Below are positions 26,532 through 35,089 of a stretch of DNA of 64,000 nt, in pieces; within the stretch, counting starts at the first letter, position 1; every line of letters starts with the position of its first letter. The position numbers and the translations under genes were made by a program. The notes beneath the pieces were generated by a model that was not told where the DNA came from, did no database searches, and was given only the letters and a program-made list of their open reading frames with translations. The stretch comes from Pseudomonadota bacterium (GTDB lineage: Bacteria; Pseudomonadota; Alphaproteobacteria; Caulobacterales; Caulobacteraceae), in NCBI GenBank assembly GCA_018241995.1, contig JAFECT010000003.1:674228-738227 (forward strand), written 5' to 3'.

Positions 26532-26966
26532 TCTTGCTGCGTCGCGGCGCGATGCGCTGCTTTGCGGCACGGCTGTGGGTGAAATTCTGCAGATCTGGGC
26601 GCAATTTCGGGCGAGTCTTGCGTCATCATCTGCAGTGGTGCGGCGCATTGGCAGAATGTTCCCGTAAGGGCTTCCGCACATCGCCGCGATCTGGTCTTAT
26701 CGGCCTCTCGAAAGGCCACACCCGAGCATGTATCGCCCGACTCACGCCCTGACGACCGCCGCCGAGCGCCCCGCGCGCGTGGCCGCCTTCGCCTGCGCGC
26801 GAGCTCTCACCGGCGCCCTCGGAACGGCCCCGACCACTGACTTCCCCCTCCGGAGCGGAGCGGTCTAGGCGCCAAGGGCGCGGACCGCAGGCAGGCAAGC
26901 CTTCCGCTTCCGGACCCCGGCGGCGGAACCCCCATCCTATCGACCACCAGCAGAGAGAGACCCAGC
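26532..26966. other. Stretch with no clear gene
   Basis: 435 bp between the lipoprotein gene and the 37-codon ORF. The part 26560-26720 is less GC-rich than the surroundings and probably holds the promoter for the downstream genes. It contains a 46-codon frame at 26728-26868 without a good ribosome site (listed separately at low confidence). No terminator hairpin with T-tract was found. Confidence 0.4.
26728..26868 (+). CDS. Possible 46-residue small protein (doubtful)
   Basis: ATG at 26728 opens a 46-codon frame (MYRPTHALTTAAERPARVAA onward), Ala/Arg/Thr-rich. It lies in the same transcript direction as the 37-codon ORF but has no convincing Shine-Dalgarno, and its composition is close to chance for this GC content. 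Kept only because it precedes a coupled small ORF. Confidence 0.2.
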   Translation: MYRPTHALTTAAERPARVAAFACARALTGALGTAPTTDFPLRSGAV

Positions 26967-27080
26967 ATGAAAACCCTGATCGCCCAGCTGAACGCCGCTC
27001 TCGAAGCCCTCGCCGCTGCCGCCCTGGGTCCCGTGCCGGCGATGGTTCCCGCGCGCATCCGCCGCCGGGTGCGCCGATGA
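26967..27080 (+). CDS. Small 37-residue ORF translationally coupled to an aminotransferase
   Basis: ATG 26967 follows AGAGAGAGA (26952-26960) at good spacing. The product begins MKTLIAQLNAALEALAAAAL, an amphipathic Ala/Leu helix, and ends ARIRRRVRR, strongly basic. The stop overlaps the aminotransferase start (ATGA at 27077-27080), and the aminotransferase itself has no ribosome site, so its translation probably depends on this ORF. It could be a functional microprotein (helix plus Arg tail, membrane or nucleic-acid binding) or a translational leader. No run of regulatory codons typical of attenuators is present. Confidence 0.55.
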   Translation: MKTLIAQLNAALEALAAAALGPVPAMVPARIRRRVRR

Positions 27081-28297
27081 GCGAGCCGGTCCGACTTTCT
27101 GTCCCCGCCCCGGACGGCTCCGACTTCTATCGGACGAGCCGCCTGCCCCCCTATGTGTTCGAGGAGGTCAACCGGCTGAAGGCGCGGCTGCGGGCCTCCG
27201 GCGCCGACGTGATCGACTTCGGCATGGGCAATCCGGACATGCCTACTCCGCCGCACATCGTCGACAAACTGGTGGAGACCGCACGCAACCCCGCCGCTCA
27301 CGGCTATTCGGTGTCGAAAGGCATCGTGGGCCTGAGGCGCGCCATGGCCGGCTACTATGCGCGCCGTTTTGGCGTCGAACTCGACCCCGAGCGCGAGGTG
27401 GTGGTGACCTTGGGCTCCAAGGAGGGGTTCGCCAACCTGGCCCAGGCCATCACCGCGCCCGGCGATGTAATCCTGTGCCCGAACCCGGCCTATCCGATCC
27501 ACGCCTTTGGCTTCCTGATCGCGGGCGGCGTGATCCGCCATGTGCCCGCGCCGACGCCCGAGGCCTATCTGCAGGGCGTGGCCGACGCGGTGTCGAGCTC
27601 GGTCCCCAAGCCCAAGGCCCTGATCGTCAGTTACCCGTCCAACCCGACGGCCCGGACCGTGGACCTCGACTTCTATCGCGAGGTGATCCGCATCGCCGAG
27701 CAGCATGACCTCCTGGTCCTGTCCGACGTGGCCTATTCGGAAATCTACTTTGAAAACAATCCGCCGCCGTCGATCCTTCAGGTTCCCGGCGCGAAGGCCC
27801 GGGCGGTCGAGATCAACAGCCTGTCGAAGACCTACGCCATGGCCGGGTGGCGCATCGGCATGGTGGTCGGCTGCCCCAGGCTCTGCGCGGCGCTGACGCG
27901 GGTGAAGTCCTACCTCGACTACGGCGCCTTCACGCCGATTCAGGTGGCGGCGACGGCCGCGCTGAACGGTCCGCAGGACTGCGTTGACGAGATCAGGGCC
28001 ACCTACAAGGCGCGCCGCGACGTGCTGGTCGAGGCCATGGGGCGGGCCGGGTGGATGATCCCCGCGCCGCCCGCCTCGATGTTCGCCTGGGCGCCCGTGC
28101 CCGAGCGCTTCGCGCATCTGGGTTCGATGGGCTTCGCCAAGCTGCTGATCGAGCAGGCCCACGTCGCCGTGGCGCCCGGTGCGGGCTTCGGCGAGCACGG
28201 CGAGGGCTTCGTGCGGATCGGCCTGGTCGAGAACGAGCATCGCATCCGCCAGGCCGCGCGCAACATCAAGGCGCTGATGGCGCGGGTGGCGGCCTGA
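27077..28297 (+). CDS. AlaC-like class I aminotransferase
   Basis: 406 residues. FGMGNPDMPTPPHIVDKLVE at the N-terminus, YPSNPTARTVD, LSDVAYSEIYF and NSLSKTYAMAGWRIGM with the PLP lysine. This pattern matches the AlaC/LL-diaminopimelate-like alanine/glutamate transaminases. Cytoplasmic. Starts inside the stop of the 37-codon ORF (ATGA) without its own Shine-Dalgarno. A homoserine kinase gene lies further downstream, which may link it to amino acid synthesis, but this is inference. Confidence 0.9.
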   Translation: MSEPVRLSVPAPDGSDFYRTSRLPPYVFEEVNRLKARLRASGADVIDFGMGNPDMPTPPHIVDKLVETARNPAAHGYSVSKGIVGLRRAMAGYYARRFGVELDPEREVVVTLGSKEGFANLAQAITAPGDVILCPNPAYPIHAFGFLIAGGVIRHVPAPTPEAYLQGVADAVSSSVPKPKALIVSYPSNPTARTVDLDFYREVIRIAEQHDLLVLSDVAYSEIYFENNPPPSILQVPGAKARAVEINSLSKTYAMAGWRIGMVVGCPRLCAALTRVKSYLDYGAFTPIQVAATAALNGPQDCVDEIRATYKARRDVLVEAMGRAGWMIPAPPASMFAWAPVPERFAHLGSMGFAKLLIEQAHVAVAPGAGFGEHGEGFVRIGLVENEHRIRQAARNIKALMARVAA

Positions 28298-28535
28298 GGG
28301 GCGGCTCCCGGCGGTGAACGGGCGTCCGAGCGCGAAGGTGAAGCTGGGTCAGGATCGGCCATGGCGCGCTGATTCGTGGTCGCACCTGCGAACAACCCGA
28401 AGCGTCGCCGCTTTGCCCGAAGCGGCGCAATCCGGCGCGAGTTCTTACAGAAATTCAGCGCAATAGAATTTCGCCTTGACGATTTGTGCGTTGCAGCATG
28501 AGCCTGCGTTCCCGGGGCATATCCTGGGGGCGACG
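28298..28535. promoter_or_regulatory. Region upstream of the ammonium transporter with hairpin and operator-like palindrome
   Basis: A perfect 8-bp stem CGCCGCTT/AAGCGGCG (28406-28427, 6-nt loop) may end the aminotransferase transcript. Then GAAATTC-N9-GAATTTC (28450-28472) lies 64 bp before the transporter start, with TTGACG at 28476-28481 just after it. No clear sigma-54 element (TGGCAC-N5-TTGC) was found. Confidence 0.45.
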
Positions 28536-29852
28536 ATGGGCAAGCACAGAGCAGGACTCTTCGGCGGACTTGCCGCCACATGCTGCGCGTCGGCTGGCGC
28601 CGCCCGGGCAGCGCCCCCGCTCTCCGCCTACCAAGCGCCATTGGCGCTGGATGCGGCCGCCACGGCCTGGATGCTGGTCTCCACCGCGCTGGTCCTGTTC
28701 ATGACCCTGCCAGGCCTGGCCCTGTTCTACGGCGGCATGGTGCGGCGTAAGAACGTGATCGCCACCGTCACCCAGTCGGTCGCGGTCTCAGCCCTGGTCA
28801 CCCTGATCTGGTTCCTGGCCGGCTACAGCCTGGCCTTCAGCCAGGGCGGGTCGCTGCAGAGCCTCATCGGCGGGCTAGACGCGGCCCTGCTGAACGGCGT
28901 GACGCCCGCCAGCGCCAACGGCCTAGCCAAGACCATCCCCGAGTACCTTTACATCGCCTATCAGCTGACCTTCGCGATCATCACCCCGGCCCTGATCGCC
29001 GGCGCCTTCGCCGAGCGGATGAAGTTCTCGGCGCTCTTGCTGTTCATGTCGCTGTGGAGCCTGGTGGTCTATGCGCCGGTCGCCCACTGGGTGTGGGGCG
29101 GCGGGTTCCTGGGCGGACTCGGCGTCATCGACTTCGCCGGCGGCTCGGTGGTGCACGTCAACGCGGGCGTGGCGGGCCTGGTCTGCGCCCTGGTCCTGGG
29201 GCCGCGACATGGCTTTCGGCGAGACAACATGGCGCCGCATAACCTGGTGCTGACCGCCATCGGCGCGGCGATCCTGCTGGTCGGGTGGATCGGCTTCAAC
29301 GCCGGCTCGGCCCTTGCGGCCGACGCCGTAGCTTCCCTGGCCCTGTTGAACACCGTCCTGGCGCCCATGTGCGGCGCGATCGGCTGGACGGTTCTCGAGT
29401 GGGTCGAGCGACGCAAGCCCACCTTGCTCGGCCTGCTGTCGGGCATGGTGGCGGGGCTGGTGGCGATCACCCCCGCGGCCGGTTACGTCGATCCCAAGGG
29501 CGCCGTGGTCATCGGCCTGCTGTCGGGGCCGGTCTGCTACGCCGGGGCGGTCTGGCTGAAGAATTGGCTGAAATACGACGACAGTCTGGACGCATTCGGG
29601 GTGCATGGCCTGGGCGGGATCGCCGGCGCCCTGCTCACCGGCCTGTTCGCCGACAAGGCCGTGAACGCCGCCGGCGCGGGGGCTGACGTGCTGAAGCAGG
29701 GGTTGGGCCTTATCGTCACCATCGCCTGGAGCGCGGCGGCGACCTTCGCGATCCTTTGGCTCTGCAAGCTGACGACCGGCCTGCGCGTGACGCGGGAGGA
29801 GGAGATCGAGGGCCTCGACACCTCGCTGCACGGCGAAGCCCTGCACGATTGA
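28536..29852 (+). CDS. amt: Ammonium transporter
   Basis: 438 residues: signal peptide plus about 11 membrane helices. The twin channel histidines are in GGSVVHVNAGVAGLV and DDSLDAFGVHGLGGIAGALL; GLALFYGGMVRRKNVI is the family signature near the start. Imports ammonium across the inner membrane. GGGGG precedes ATG 28536. No glnK/glnB is adjacent in the window, unlike many amt operons. thrB follows 31 bp later in the same direction. Confidence 0.95.
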   Translation: MGKHRAGLFGGLAATCCASAGAARAAPPLSAYQAPLALDAAATAWMLVSTALVLFMTLPGLALFYGGMVRRKNVIATVTQSVAVSALVTLIWFLAGYSLAFSQGGSLQSLIGGLDAALLNGVTPASANGLAKTIPEYLYIAYQLTFAIITPALIAGAFAERMKFSALLLFMSLWSLVVYAPVAHWVWGGGFLGGLGVIDFAGGSVVHVNAGVAGLVCALVLGPRHGFRRDNMAPHNLVLTAIGAAILLVGWIGFNAGSALAADAVASLALLNTVLAPMCGAIGWTVLEWVERRKPTLLGLLSGMVAGLVAITPAAGYVDPKGAVVIGLLSGPVCYAGAVWLKNWLKYDDSLDAFGVHGLGGIAGALLTGLFADKAVNAAGAGADVLKQGLGLIVTIAWSAAATFAILWLCKLTTGLRVTREEEIEGLDTSLHGEALHD

Positions 29853-29883
29853 GCGGGACCCCGAGCCCCGCTACAGCCTCGCC

Positions 29884-30831
29884 ATGGCCGTTTTCACCCC
29901 CGTCACGCCCCAGGAGGCGCAGGCCTTCCTGCAGGGCTTCGACCTCGGCGAGCTGGTCTCGCTGGAGGGCGTGGCGGAGGGCGTGGAGAACTCCAACTTC
30001 CGGCTTGAGACCACGGCGGGCGTCTTCGCCCTGACTCTGTTCGAGAAGCGGGTGAACCCGGACGACCTGCCGTTCTACCTCGGCCTGATGGAGCACCTGG
30101 CGGAGAACGGCGCCCCGGTTCCAAGGCCGCGCCGACGTGGGAACAGCGCCCTGGTCGGCGTGCTCAACAGCCGCGCCGCCGCCATCGTCAACTGGCTACC
30201 CGGGCAGTGGTTGCGCGCGCCTACGCTGGAGGATCAGGGGAGGGCCGGTGAGGCGCTGGCGGGGATGCACCGGGCCGCCGAGGGCTTCCCCCTAAGCCTG
30301 CAAAATGCGCTCGGCCCTGAGGGTTGGCGCCGCCTGATCGAGCGCTGCGCCTGGCGCGCCAAGGGCGAGGACGCCGAGATGCTGGCGGCGCTGGAGGCTG
30401 AGACCGCCTGGCTGAGTGACCGCTGGCCCGACGGCCTGCCGACCGGCCCGATCCACGCCGACTACTTCCCCGACAATGTGCTGTTCCAGGGCGGACGGGT
30501 TACCGGGATCATCGACCACTACTTCGCCTGCACCGACGCCAGGGCCTACGATCTGGCCATCGCGCTCTGCGCCTGGGGGTTCGATGCCGAGGGGCGGCCT
30601 GACGCCGATGCGCTGGCCGCCTTCCGGACCGGCTACGAACAAGCCCGTACGCTGGAGCCCGCCGAGCGCGAGGCCCTGCCGCTGCTCTGCCGCGGCGGCG
30701 CCGTGCGCTTCACCCTGAGCCGCCTGCATGACCGCCTGTTCCACGACGACAGCTGGTTCGTGACGCCGAAGGACCCGCAGCCGTTCTTCCGGCGTCTGGA
30801 GTATTGGCGCGCGGTCTCGGCCCAAGGCTAG
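29884..30831 (+). CDS. thrB: Homoserine kinase, APH-type
   Basis: 315 residues. Type-II ThrB of the aminoglycoside-phosphotransferase fold: EGVENSNFRLETTAG, catalytic HADYFPDNVLF and GIIDHYFACTDARAYDLAIA (metal-binding Asp). Phosphorylates homoserine for threonine synthesis. No Shine-Dalgarno is visible before ATG 29884. The TAG stop shares CTAG with the stop of the convergent threonine synthase gene, thrC, the next enzyme of the pathway. Confidence 0.93.
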   Translation: MAVFTPVTPQEAQAFLQGFDLGELVSLEGVAEGVENSNFRLETTAGVFALTLFEKRVNPDDLPFYLGLMEHLAENGAPVPRPRRRGNSALVGVLNSRAAAIVNWLPGQWLRAPTLEDQGRAGEALAGMHRAAEGFPLSLQNALGPEGWRRLIERCAWRAKGEDAEMLAALEAETAWLSDRWPDGLPTGPIHADYFPDNVLFQGGRVTGIIDHYFACTDARAYDLAIALCAWGFDAEGRPDADALAAFRTGYEQARTLEPAEREALPLLCRGGAVRFTLSRLHDRLFHDDSWFVTPKDPQPFFRRLEYWRAVSAQG

Positions 30832-32210
30832 GCGAGCGCGCTCAGCGCCGCCCGCACTGCGTTCAAGTCCGCGTCGACGACCTCGAACCGTTCCGTCTTG
30901 CCCTCCAGACCGCGCAGTTGCGCCGGCGCCTCAGGCTCGACCCCGAGCGCCTTCGAGACCGCTTCCGGGAATTTGGCCGGATGGGCGGTGGATAGCGCGA
31001 CCACCGGGCCCTCCGCCCGGTCCACGCGCCCGGCGGCCGCCAGGGCCACCGCCGTGTGGGGGCAGACGACGCGGCCCCAGGCCTTCCATGCGTGGGCGAT
31101 CTGGGCCGAGGTTTCGGCCTCCCCGATCGAGACCGCCTCGACGTTTTCGCGCATGGCCGCGAGTAGATCGGGCGGGATTTCCACGGCGCCTTCGCGGGCG
31201 AAGGTCTCGAAGAGGGCGGCCGTCCGCTCGGCGTCGCGCCCCGACGCCTCGAACACCAGCCGTTCGAAGTTGGAAGGCGCCTGCACGTCCATGCTGACGC
31301 TGGCGGTGGGCGTGGCGGGGCGGCGCGCATAGCGGCCCTCGTTCAGTGCGCGGGCCAAGGCGTCATTGGCGTTGACGGCGCAGGTCAGCCGCCCGGCCTT
31401 CAAACCGATGCGCTGTGCGGCCCAGCCGGCGAAGGCGTCGCCGAAATTGCCGGTGGGGACCACGAAGCGCGGCGGCCCGCCGGTCGCCTTGGCGGCGGCG
31501 AGGTAGTAGGGGATTTGCCCGACCAGCCGGCCCCAATTGATCGAATTGACCGAGCTGAGCCTTTGGCCTTCGCGCAAGCCCTCGTCGGCCAGCAGCGCCT
31601 TCACCAGCCGCTGGCAGTCGTCAAAGTCGCCGCGCACCGCCAGGTTCAGCACATTGTCGGCGCCCGAGGTGGTCATCTGCCGCCGCTGCACCGGCGAGAC
31701 GCGGTCCAGGGGGTGTAGCACCGCCAGCCGGATGCGCTGCGAGCCTGCGAACGCCCGCACAGCCGCCGCGCCGGTGTCGCCGCTGGTGGCGGTCAGCAGC
31801 AGCAGGGACTCGCCCCGCTTCTCCAGCGCCGCCTCGGTCAGGGGCGCCATCATCTGCATGGCCAGGTCCTTGAAGGCGGCGGTCGGGCCGTGGAACAGCT
31901 CCAGCACCCGCAGGCCGGGCTCCAGCTCCACGCAGGGCGTGACGGCCGGATCGTCGAAGGCTGCCATGCGCTCGGCCGCTGCTCTCAGCGCGCCGTTGGG
32001 CAGGTCGTCGCCGATGAACAGGCGCAGGATCTCGTAGGCCAGCTCGGGGTAGGGCAGGCTTTGCAGCCAGGCGATCTCGGCGGGCGAGCGGTTGGGCCAG
32101 ACGCTCGGCAGATAGAGCCCCCCGTCCGGCGCCATGCCGCGCAGCAGCGCCTCGGCGAAACCGATCTCGGGCGCGCGGCCGCGGGTCGAGAGGTAGGTCG
32201 GGGCGGTCAT
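30828..32210 (-). CDS. thrC: Threonine synthase
   Basis: 460 residues. YLSTRGRAPEIGFAEALLRG and APDGGLYLP at the start; LFHGPTAAFKDLAMQMM holds the PLP lysine (Lys114); TATSGDTGAAAVRAFAG binds the cofactor phosphate. Converts O-phosphohomoserine to threonine. Start ATG 32210 chosen from family alignment memory; there is no clear ribosome site. Tail-to-tail overlap of 4 bp with thrB, so the two pathway genes are transcribed towards each other. Confidence 0.95.
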   Translation of the reverse strand: MTAPTYLSTRGRAPEIGFAEALLRGMAPDGGLYLPSVWPNRSPAEIAWLQSLPYPELAYEILRLFIGDDLPNGALRAAAERMAAFDDPAVTPCVELEPGLRVLELFHGPTAAFKDLAMQMMAPLTEAALEKRGESLLLLTATSGDTGAAAVRAFAGSQRIRLAVLHPLDRVSPVQRRQMTTSGADNVLNLAVRGDFDDCQRLVKALLADEGLREGQRLSSVNSINWGRLVGQIPYYLAAAKATGGPPRFVVPTGNFGDAFAGWAAQRIGLKAGRLTCAVNANDALARALNEGRYARRPATPTASVSMDVQAPSNFERLVFEASGRDAERTAALFETFAREGAVEIPPDLLAAMRENVEAVSIGEAETSAQIAHAWKAWGRVVCPHTAVALAAAGRVDRAEGPVVALSTAHPAKFPEAVSKALGVEPEAPAQLRGLEGKTERFEVVDADLNAVRAALSALA

Positions 32211-32353
32211 GGGCTTGCGGAGGGTCCGGCGGGAAGGCGGCCAGCAGAGCCGCTGTTCGCTCCCGCGGCAAGGGGCTTTTGTCCTCCACATCCGCCCCGC
32301 TGTTGCCGATCCTGCAGGACTCTGCGCAAGTGGCGGGAGGGTAAGGGGAATTC

Positions 32354-33697
32354 ATGGAAGCCGGAGCCGCCGCGCCTGCGCCAGAGCGACCGGAGGCGAG
32401 CGCCCCCTGGCCGTCGGCGCCCTACGCCTGGTGGGTGGTGGCGGTGCTGACCCTGACCCAGGCCCTGGCGTTCGTGGACCGGCAGGTGCTGGCCTTGCTG
32501 GTCGAGCCGATCAAGCGTGACCTGCATGTCTCCGACACCCAGATCAGCCTGCTCTATGGCCTGACCTTCGCCCTGTTCTACGTCGCCGTGGCTTTGCCGA
32601 TCGCGCGCCTGGCCGACAGTTCCAACCGCCGCAATATCGTGGCGGGGGCGGTCACGGTCTGGAGCCTGATGACGGGCCTGTGCGGCCTGGCCGGCAATTT
32701 CCCTCAGTTGGTGGCCGCCCGCCTTGGCGTCGGCGCCGGCGAGGCGGGGCTGTCGCCGGCCGCCCAGTCGATGATGGCCGACTATTTCCCGAAGGAGCGC
32801 CTGAGCGCGGCGCTCGGCCTGTTCTCAATGGGCATATCGCTCGGCGGCGGCCTGGCCCTGATCGGCGGCGGCGCGCTGATCGCCGAGGCGCCGCGCATCG
32901 CCCACTGGCTGTCGCCTGATCACGCCATGCCGGCGTGGCGCATCGTCATGCTGGCAGTGGGTCTGCCGGGCCTGTTGGTCGCGGCGCTGTTCGTCACGGT
33001 GCGTGAGCCGGCGCGTCGCGGCTCCGGGACCACGGCTCTGCCGTTATCGGACGTGTTGGCCTGGCTGAGCCGTCACCGCTGGACCTATCTCGGCCTGATG
33101 GGCGCCCTGTCGATGATGGTGTTCGTGGGCCAGGCGGGCTCGGCCTGGATTCCGGCCTTCTTCGAGCGGCGCTTCGGTTGGACCGGGCCTGAGGTCGGCG
33201 CCCGTTACGGGCCGCTGGTGCTGGTCTGCGGCGGGGCCGGGTTCCTGGCCGGCGGCCTGATCGCCAGCTGGCTGAGGCGCGGACGCGCGCCCCGGGCCTA
33301 TCTGCAGGTGGGCCTGGTCGGGTTCGCCTTGGCGGCCGCCTTCGCCACGGCCTTTCCCCTCGCGCCCAGCGCCAACGCGGCCCTGACTCTCATCGGCGCC
33401 ATGGGCTTCTTCGCCGGCCTGCCTTCAGGCGGCGGCTATGCGGCCTTGCAGGAGATCACCCCCGCCCGCATGCGCGCTCAGGTCACCGCGTTCAATGGCC
33501 TGATGGTCAATCTGATCGGCGCGGGGCTCGGGCCGCTCTCGGTCGGGCTGATCACCGACTACGGCTTCCACGATGCGCGCAAGATCCAGCTGTCGCTGAC
33601 CCTGGTCGCGGCGGTCGCCGGGCCGGTGACGCTGGCCGCCTTCGCCCTGGCGCTGCGGGGCTATGCCAAGGCGTCGGAGGCCGCCGGCGCGCGCTGA
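32354..33697 (+). CDS. MFS transporter (Spinster-like)
   Basis: 447 residues, 12 predicted helices. FVDRQVLALLVEPIKRDLHV in helix 1 and the loop LPIARLADSSNRRNIV are typical of the Spinster-like/phthalate MFS group common in Caulobacterales and Sphingomonadales; GLGVGAGEAGLSP-type ARLGVGAGEAGLSPAAQSMM is helix 4. Substrate unknown. AAGGGG precedes ATG 32354. Divergent from thrC. Confidence 0.88.
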   Translation: MEAGAAAPAPERPEASAPWPSAPYAWWVVAVLTLTQALAFVDRQVLALLVEPIKRDLHVSDTQISLLYGLTFALFYVAVALPIARLADSSNRRNIVAGAVTVWSLMTGLCGLAGNFPQLVAARLGVGAGEAGLSPAAQSMMADYFPKERLSAALGLFSMGISLGGGLALIGGGALIAEAPRIAHWLSPDHAMPAWRIVMLAVGLPGLLVAALFVTVREPARRGSGTTALPLSDVLAWLSRHRWTYLGLMGALSMMVFVGQAGSAWIPAFFERRFGWTGPEVGARYGPLVLVCGGAGFLAGGLIASWLRRGRAPRAYLQVGLVGFALAAAFATAFPLAPSANAALTLIGAMGFFAGLPSGGGYAALQEITPARMRAQVTAFNGLMVNLIGAGLGPLSVGLITDYGFHDARKIQLSLTLVAAVAGPVTLAAFALALRGYAKASEAAGAR

Positions 33698-33712
33698 GCG
33701 GTACTGGCTGTG

Positions 33713-33766
33713 TGCGCTGCAGCGCAAAGGCGGCAAAACCCTTGTCAGTCTTCATGGTGCGCTGCA
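33713..33766 (+). promoter_or_regulatory. Operator candidate: TGCGCTGCA repeats
   Basis: TGCGCTGCAGCGCA is a perfect 14-bp palindrome at 33713-33726, and its half TGCGCTGCA recurs at 33758-33766, inside the promoter spacer of the HTH gene. The 45-bp period is close to four helical turns. It suggests binding of a regulator, probably the HTH protein itself. Confidence 0.5.
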
Positions 33767-33770
33767 ATAT
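33742..33770 (+). promoter_or_regulatory. Promoter of the small HTH gene
   Basis: TTGTCA (33742-33747), 17-bp spacer, CAATAT (33765-33770): a reasonable housekeeping-type promoter about 27 bp before ATG 33797. The second TGCGCTGCA copy overlaps the spacer and -10. Confidence 0.5.
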
Positions 33771-33796
33771 TTCCGCTCCAGTCAGGGAGCCGCGCC

Positions 33797-34036
33797 ATGA
33801 TCAAGAACGGACCCCACCTGCGCCAGGCGCGTGAAGCCCTGGGCTGGTCGCCCGCCGAACTCGCCCGCGCCCTGCGTCTCGCCGGCGGCCCCAAGCAGGG
33901 CGAGAAGCGCGTGCGCGAGATGGAGGCGGGCCAGCGCGACATCTCCGGCCCGGTGTCCGTGGCGGTGGAGTCGTTCCTGCGCGGCTTCGCGCCCCACGAC
34001 TTCCAGCGGGACGAAGAGGTAGTCCAGGTCGGCTGA
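33797..34036 (+). CDS. Small helix-turn-helix (XRE-like) protein
   Basis: 79 residues. LRQAREALGWSPAELARALR is a clear HTH start; GEKRVREMEAGQRDISGPVS corresponds to the recognition helix and following region; VAVESFLRGF follows. No effector domain, so probably a stand-alone regulator. Start ATG 33797 follows GGGAG. Preceded by a promoter overlapped by repeats that could be its own operator. It may also regulate the adjacent MFS gene. Confidence 0.8.
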   Translation: MIKNGPHLRQAREALGWSPAELARALRLAGGPKQGEKRVREMEAGQRDISGPVSVAVESFLRGFAPHDFQRDEEVVQVG

Positions 34037-34045
34037 GGGAAAAGA

Positions 34046-34082
34046 GGCGGCGCCCCGCGGGGGGACGCTTTGGGGCGCCGCC
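34046..34082. terminator. GC-rich hairpin after the HTH gene
   Basis: 11-bp perfect stem (34046-34056 and 34072-34082, 15-nt loop) beginning 10 bp after the HTH stop; no T-tract. A second hairpin follows at 34159-34191. Between convergent genes, so both may help end transcription. Confidence 0.5.
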
Positions 34083-34158
34083 ATATCGGCTCTCGCGTGG
34101 GAGGAACGCGCGAAAGTCGAAGTCTGGCCCGGGGAGGAAAATCCCGGCCGGTGGATTT

Positions 34159-34191
34159 GGCGGCTCCCCCGTGTGGGGCGGAGGAGCCGCC
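34159..34191. terminator. Second GC-rich hairpin between convergent genes
   Basis: GGCGGCTCC (34159-34167) and GGAGCCGCC (34183-34191), perfect 9-bp stem. It lies 50 bp beyond the stop of the barrel-protein gene, which reads towards it. No T-tract. Confidence 0.4.
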
Positions 34192-34241
34192 GCCTGCTTC
34201 CCGACGGTGTGGGGTCTGCGGGAGGCGGGATCTCAAAAAGC

Positions 34242-34808
34242 TCAGAAGAAGCGGCGCACGAACGACAGGCTCCAGCGATTGGCGACGCCTCGGGCTTCAT
34301 GGAAGTCCTGCTGCAGGTACTCGACCCGCACGCCGTTCTTCTCGGTGACGGAATACTGCGCGCCCACGCCCCAGTTCACGCTGTCGGCGCTGAAGCGCTG
34401 GCCGTTGGAGAGCTTGAAGCGGCTGGAGCCCACGCCCAGCCGCGCGAAGAGGTTCAGGCGCTTCTTCACCGGCAGCCAGCCCACGACGTAGCCCGCGATT
34501 TCGTCCTGCAGGTGGGTGCGCACGCCGTTGTCGCTGTCGTCACGGGTCCCGACGCCGCCCTCGGCCTCAAGGCCCCAGTAGGAGCCGACCTTGGCGCCCA
34601 GCCGCCCGGTGAAGACGCCCAGGTCGGCATCGTTCAACCCGTCACCGGACTTGGTCGAGGACAGGCCGACGGAGCCGTAGACGCTGACTGGCGGGTTGTC
34701 GGCGGGAGCGGCGGCCGGGGCCGACGAGACAGGGGCTTCCTGCGCCAAGGCCGGCGCAGCGAAGCCGGCGAAGGCCACGAAGCCTGCGGCGACGGTGATC
34801 GCTCTCAT
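34242..34808 (-). CDS. Small outer-membrane beta-barrel protein
   Basis: 188 residues. Signal peptide 1-22 (ends ALAQ), a Pro/Ala linker, then amphipathic strands such as SVYGSVGLSSTKSGDG, GRLGAKVGSYWGLEAEGGVG and RLNLFARLGVGSSRFKLS, ending WSLSFVRRFF with the C-terminal aromatic expected for BAM-inserted barrels. An OmpA/OmpX-like 8-stranded barrel is likely. Function unknown. Divergent from an OmpR-type two-component system, which may control it. Confidence 0.82.
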   Translation of the reverse strand: MRAITVAAGFVAFAGFAAPALAQEAPVSSAPAAAPADNPPVSVYGSVGLSSTKSGDGLNDADLGVFTGRLGAKVGSYWGLEAEGGVGTRDDSDNGVRTHLQDEIAGYVVGWLPVKKRLNLFARLGVGSSRFKLSNGQRFSADSVNWGVGAQYSVTEKNGVRVEYLQQDFHEARGVANRWSLSFVRRFF

Positions 34809-35089
34809 CGGGGACGATCCTGAACAGCCCGCGCCGGGAGAGCGGCGCCTTGCGGTTGAGGTAGCGGCCGGGTCGGACCGTAATAGGGCTCCTGCTTTGC
34901 GGCCGGATTGCAGAATGTTGCGGGCTGAAACGCGCCGGCCCCGTTCGTGGCGGCCTCCCGTCGCGCAAGGCGCTCAAGCGCGCCGGAAAGCGGCCGATGG
35001 TCCGTTTCTTTCCAGGAATGTGGCGAAGCGGTGATACCGCCGCCACAGTCTGGCGCGAACAGGGGCGGCTGGATAACGCCGGAATTCTG
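34809..35089. promoter_or_regulatory. Divergent promoter region, barrel protein / OmpR-type regulator
   Basis: 281 bp that must carry both promoters. I see no strong palindrome or direct repeat and no confident -35/-10 elements. Confidence 0.35.

Noticed and set aside
28298..28535. Sigma-54 (NtrC-type) promoter for amt
   Set aside because: Looked for TGGCAC-N5-TTGC; no acceptable match was found.
32310..32319. Palindrome TCCTGCAGGA between thrC and the MFS gene
   Set aside because: Ten bases with no supporting repeat or promoter; too short to call.
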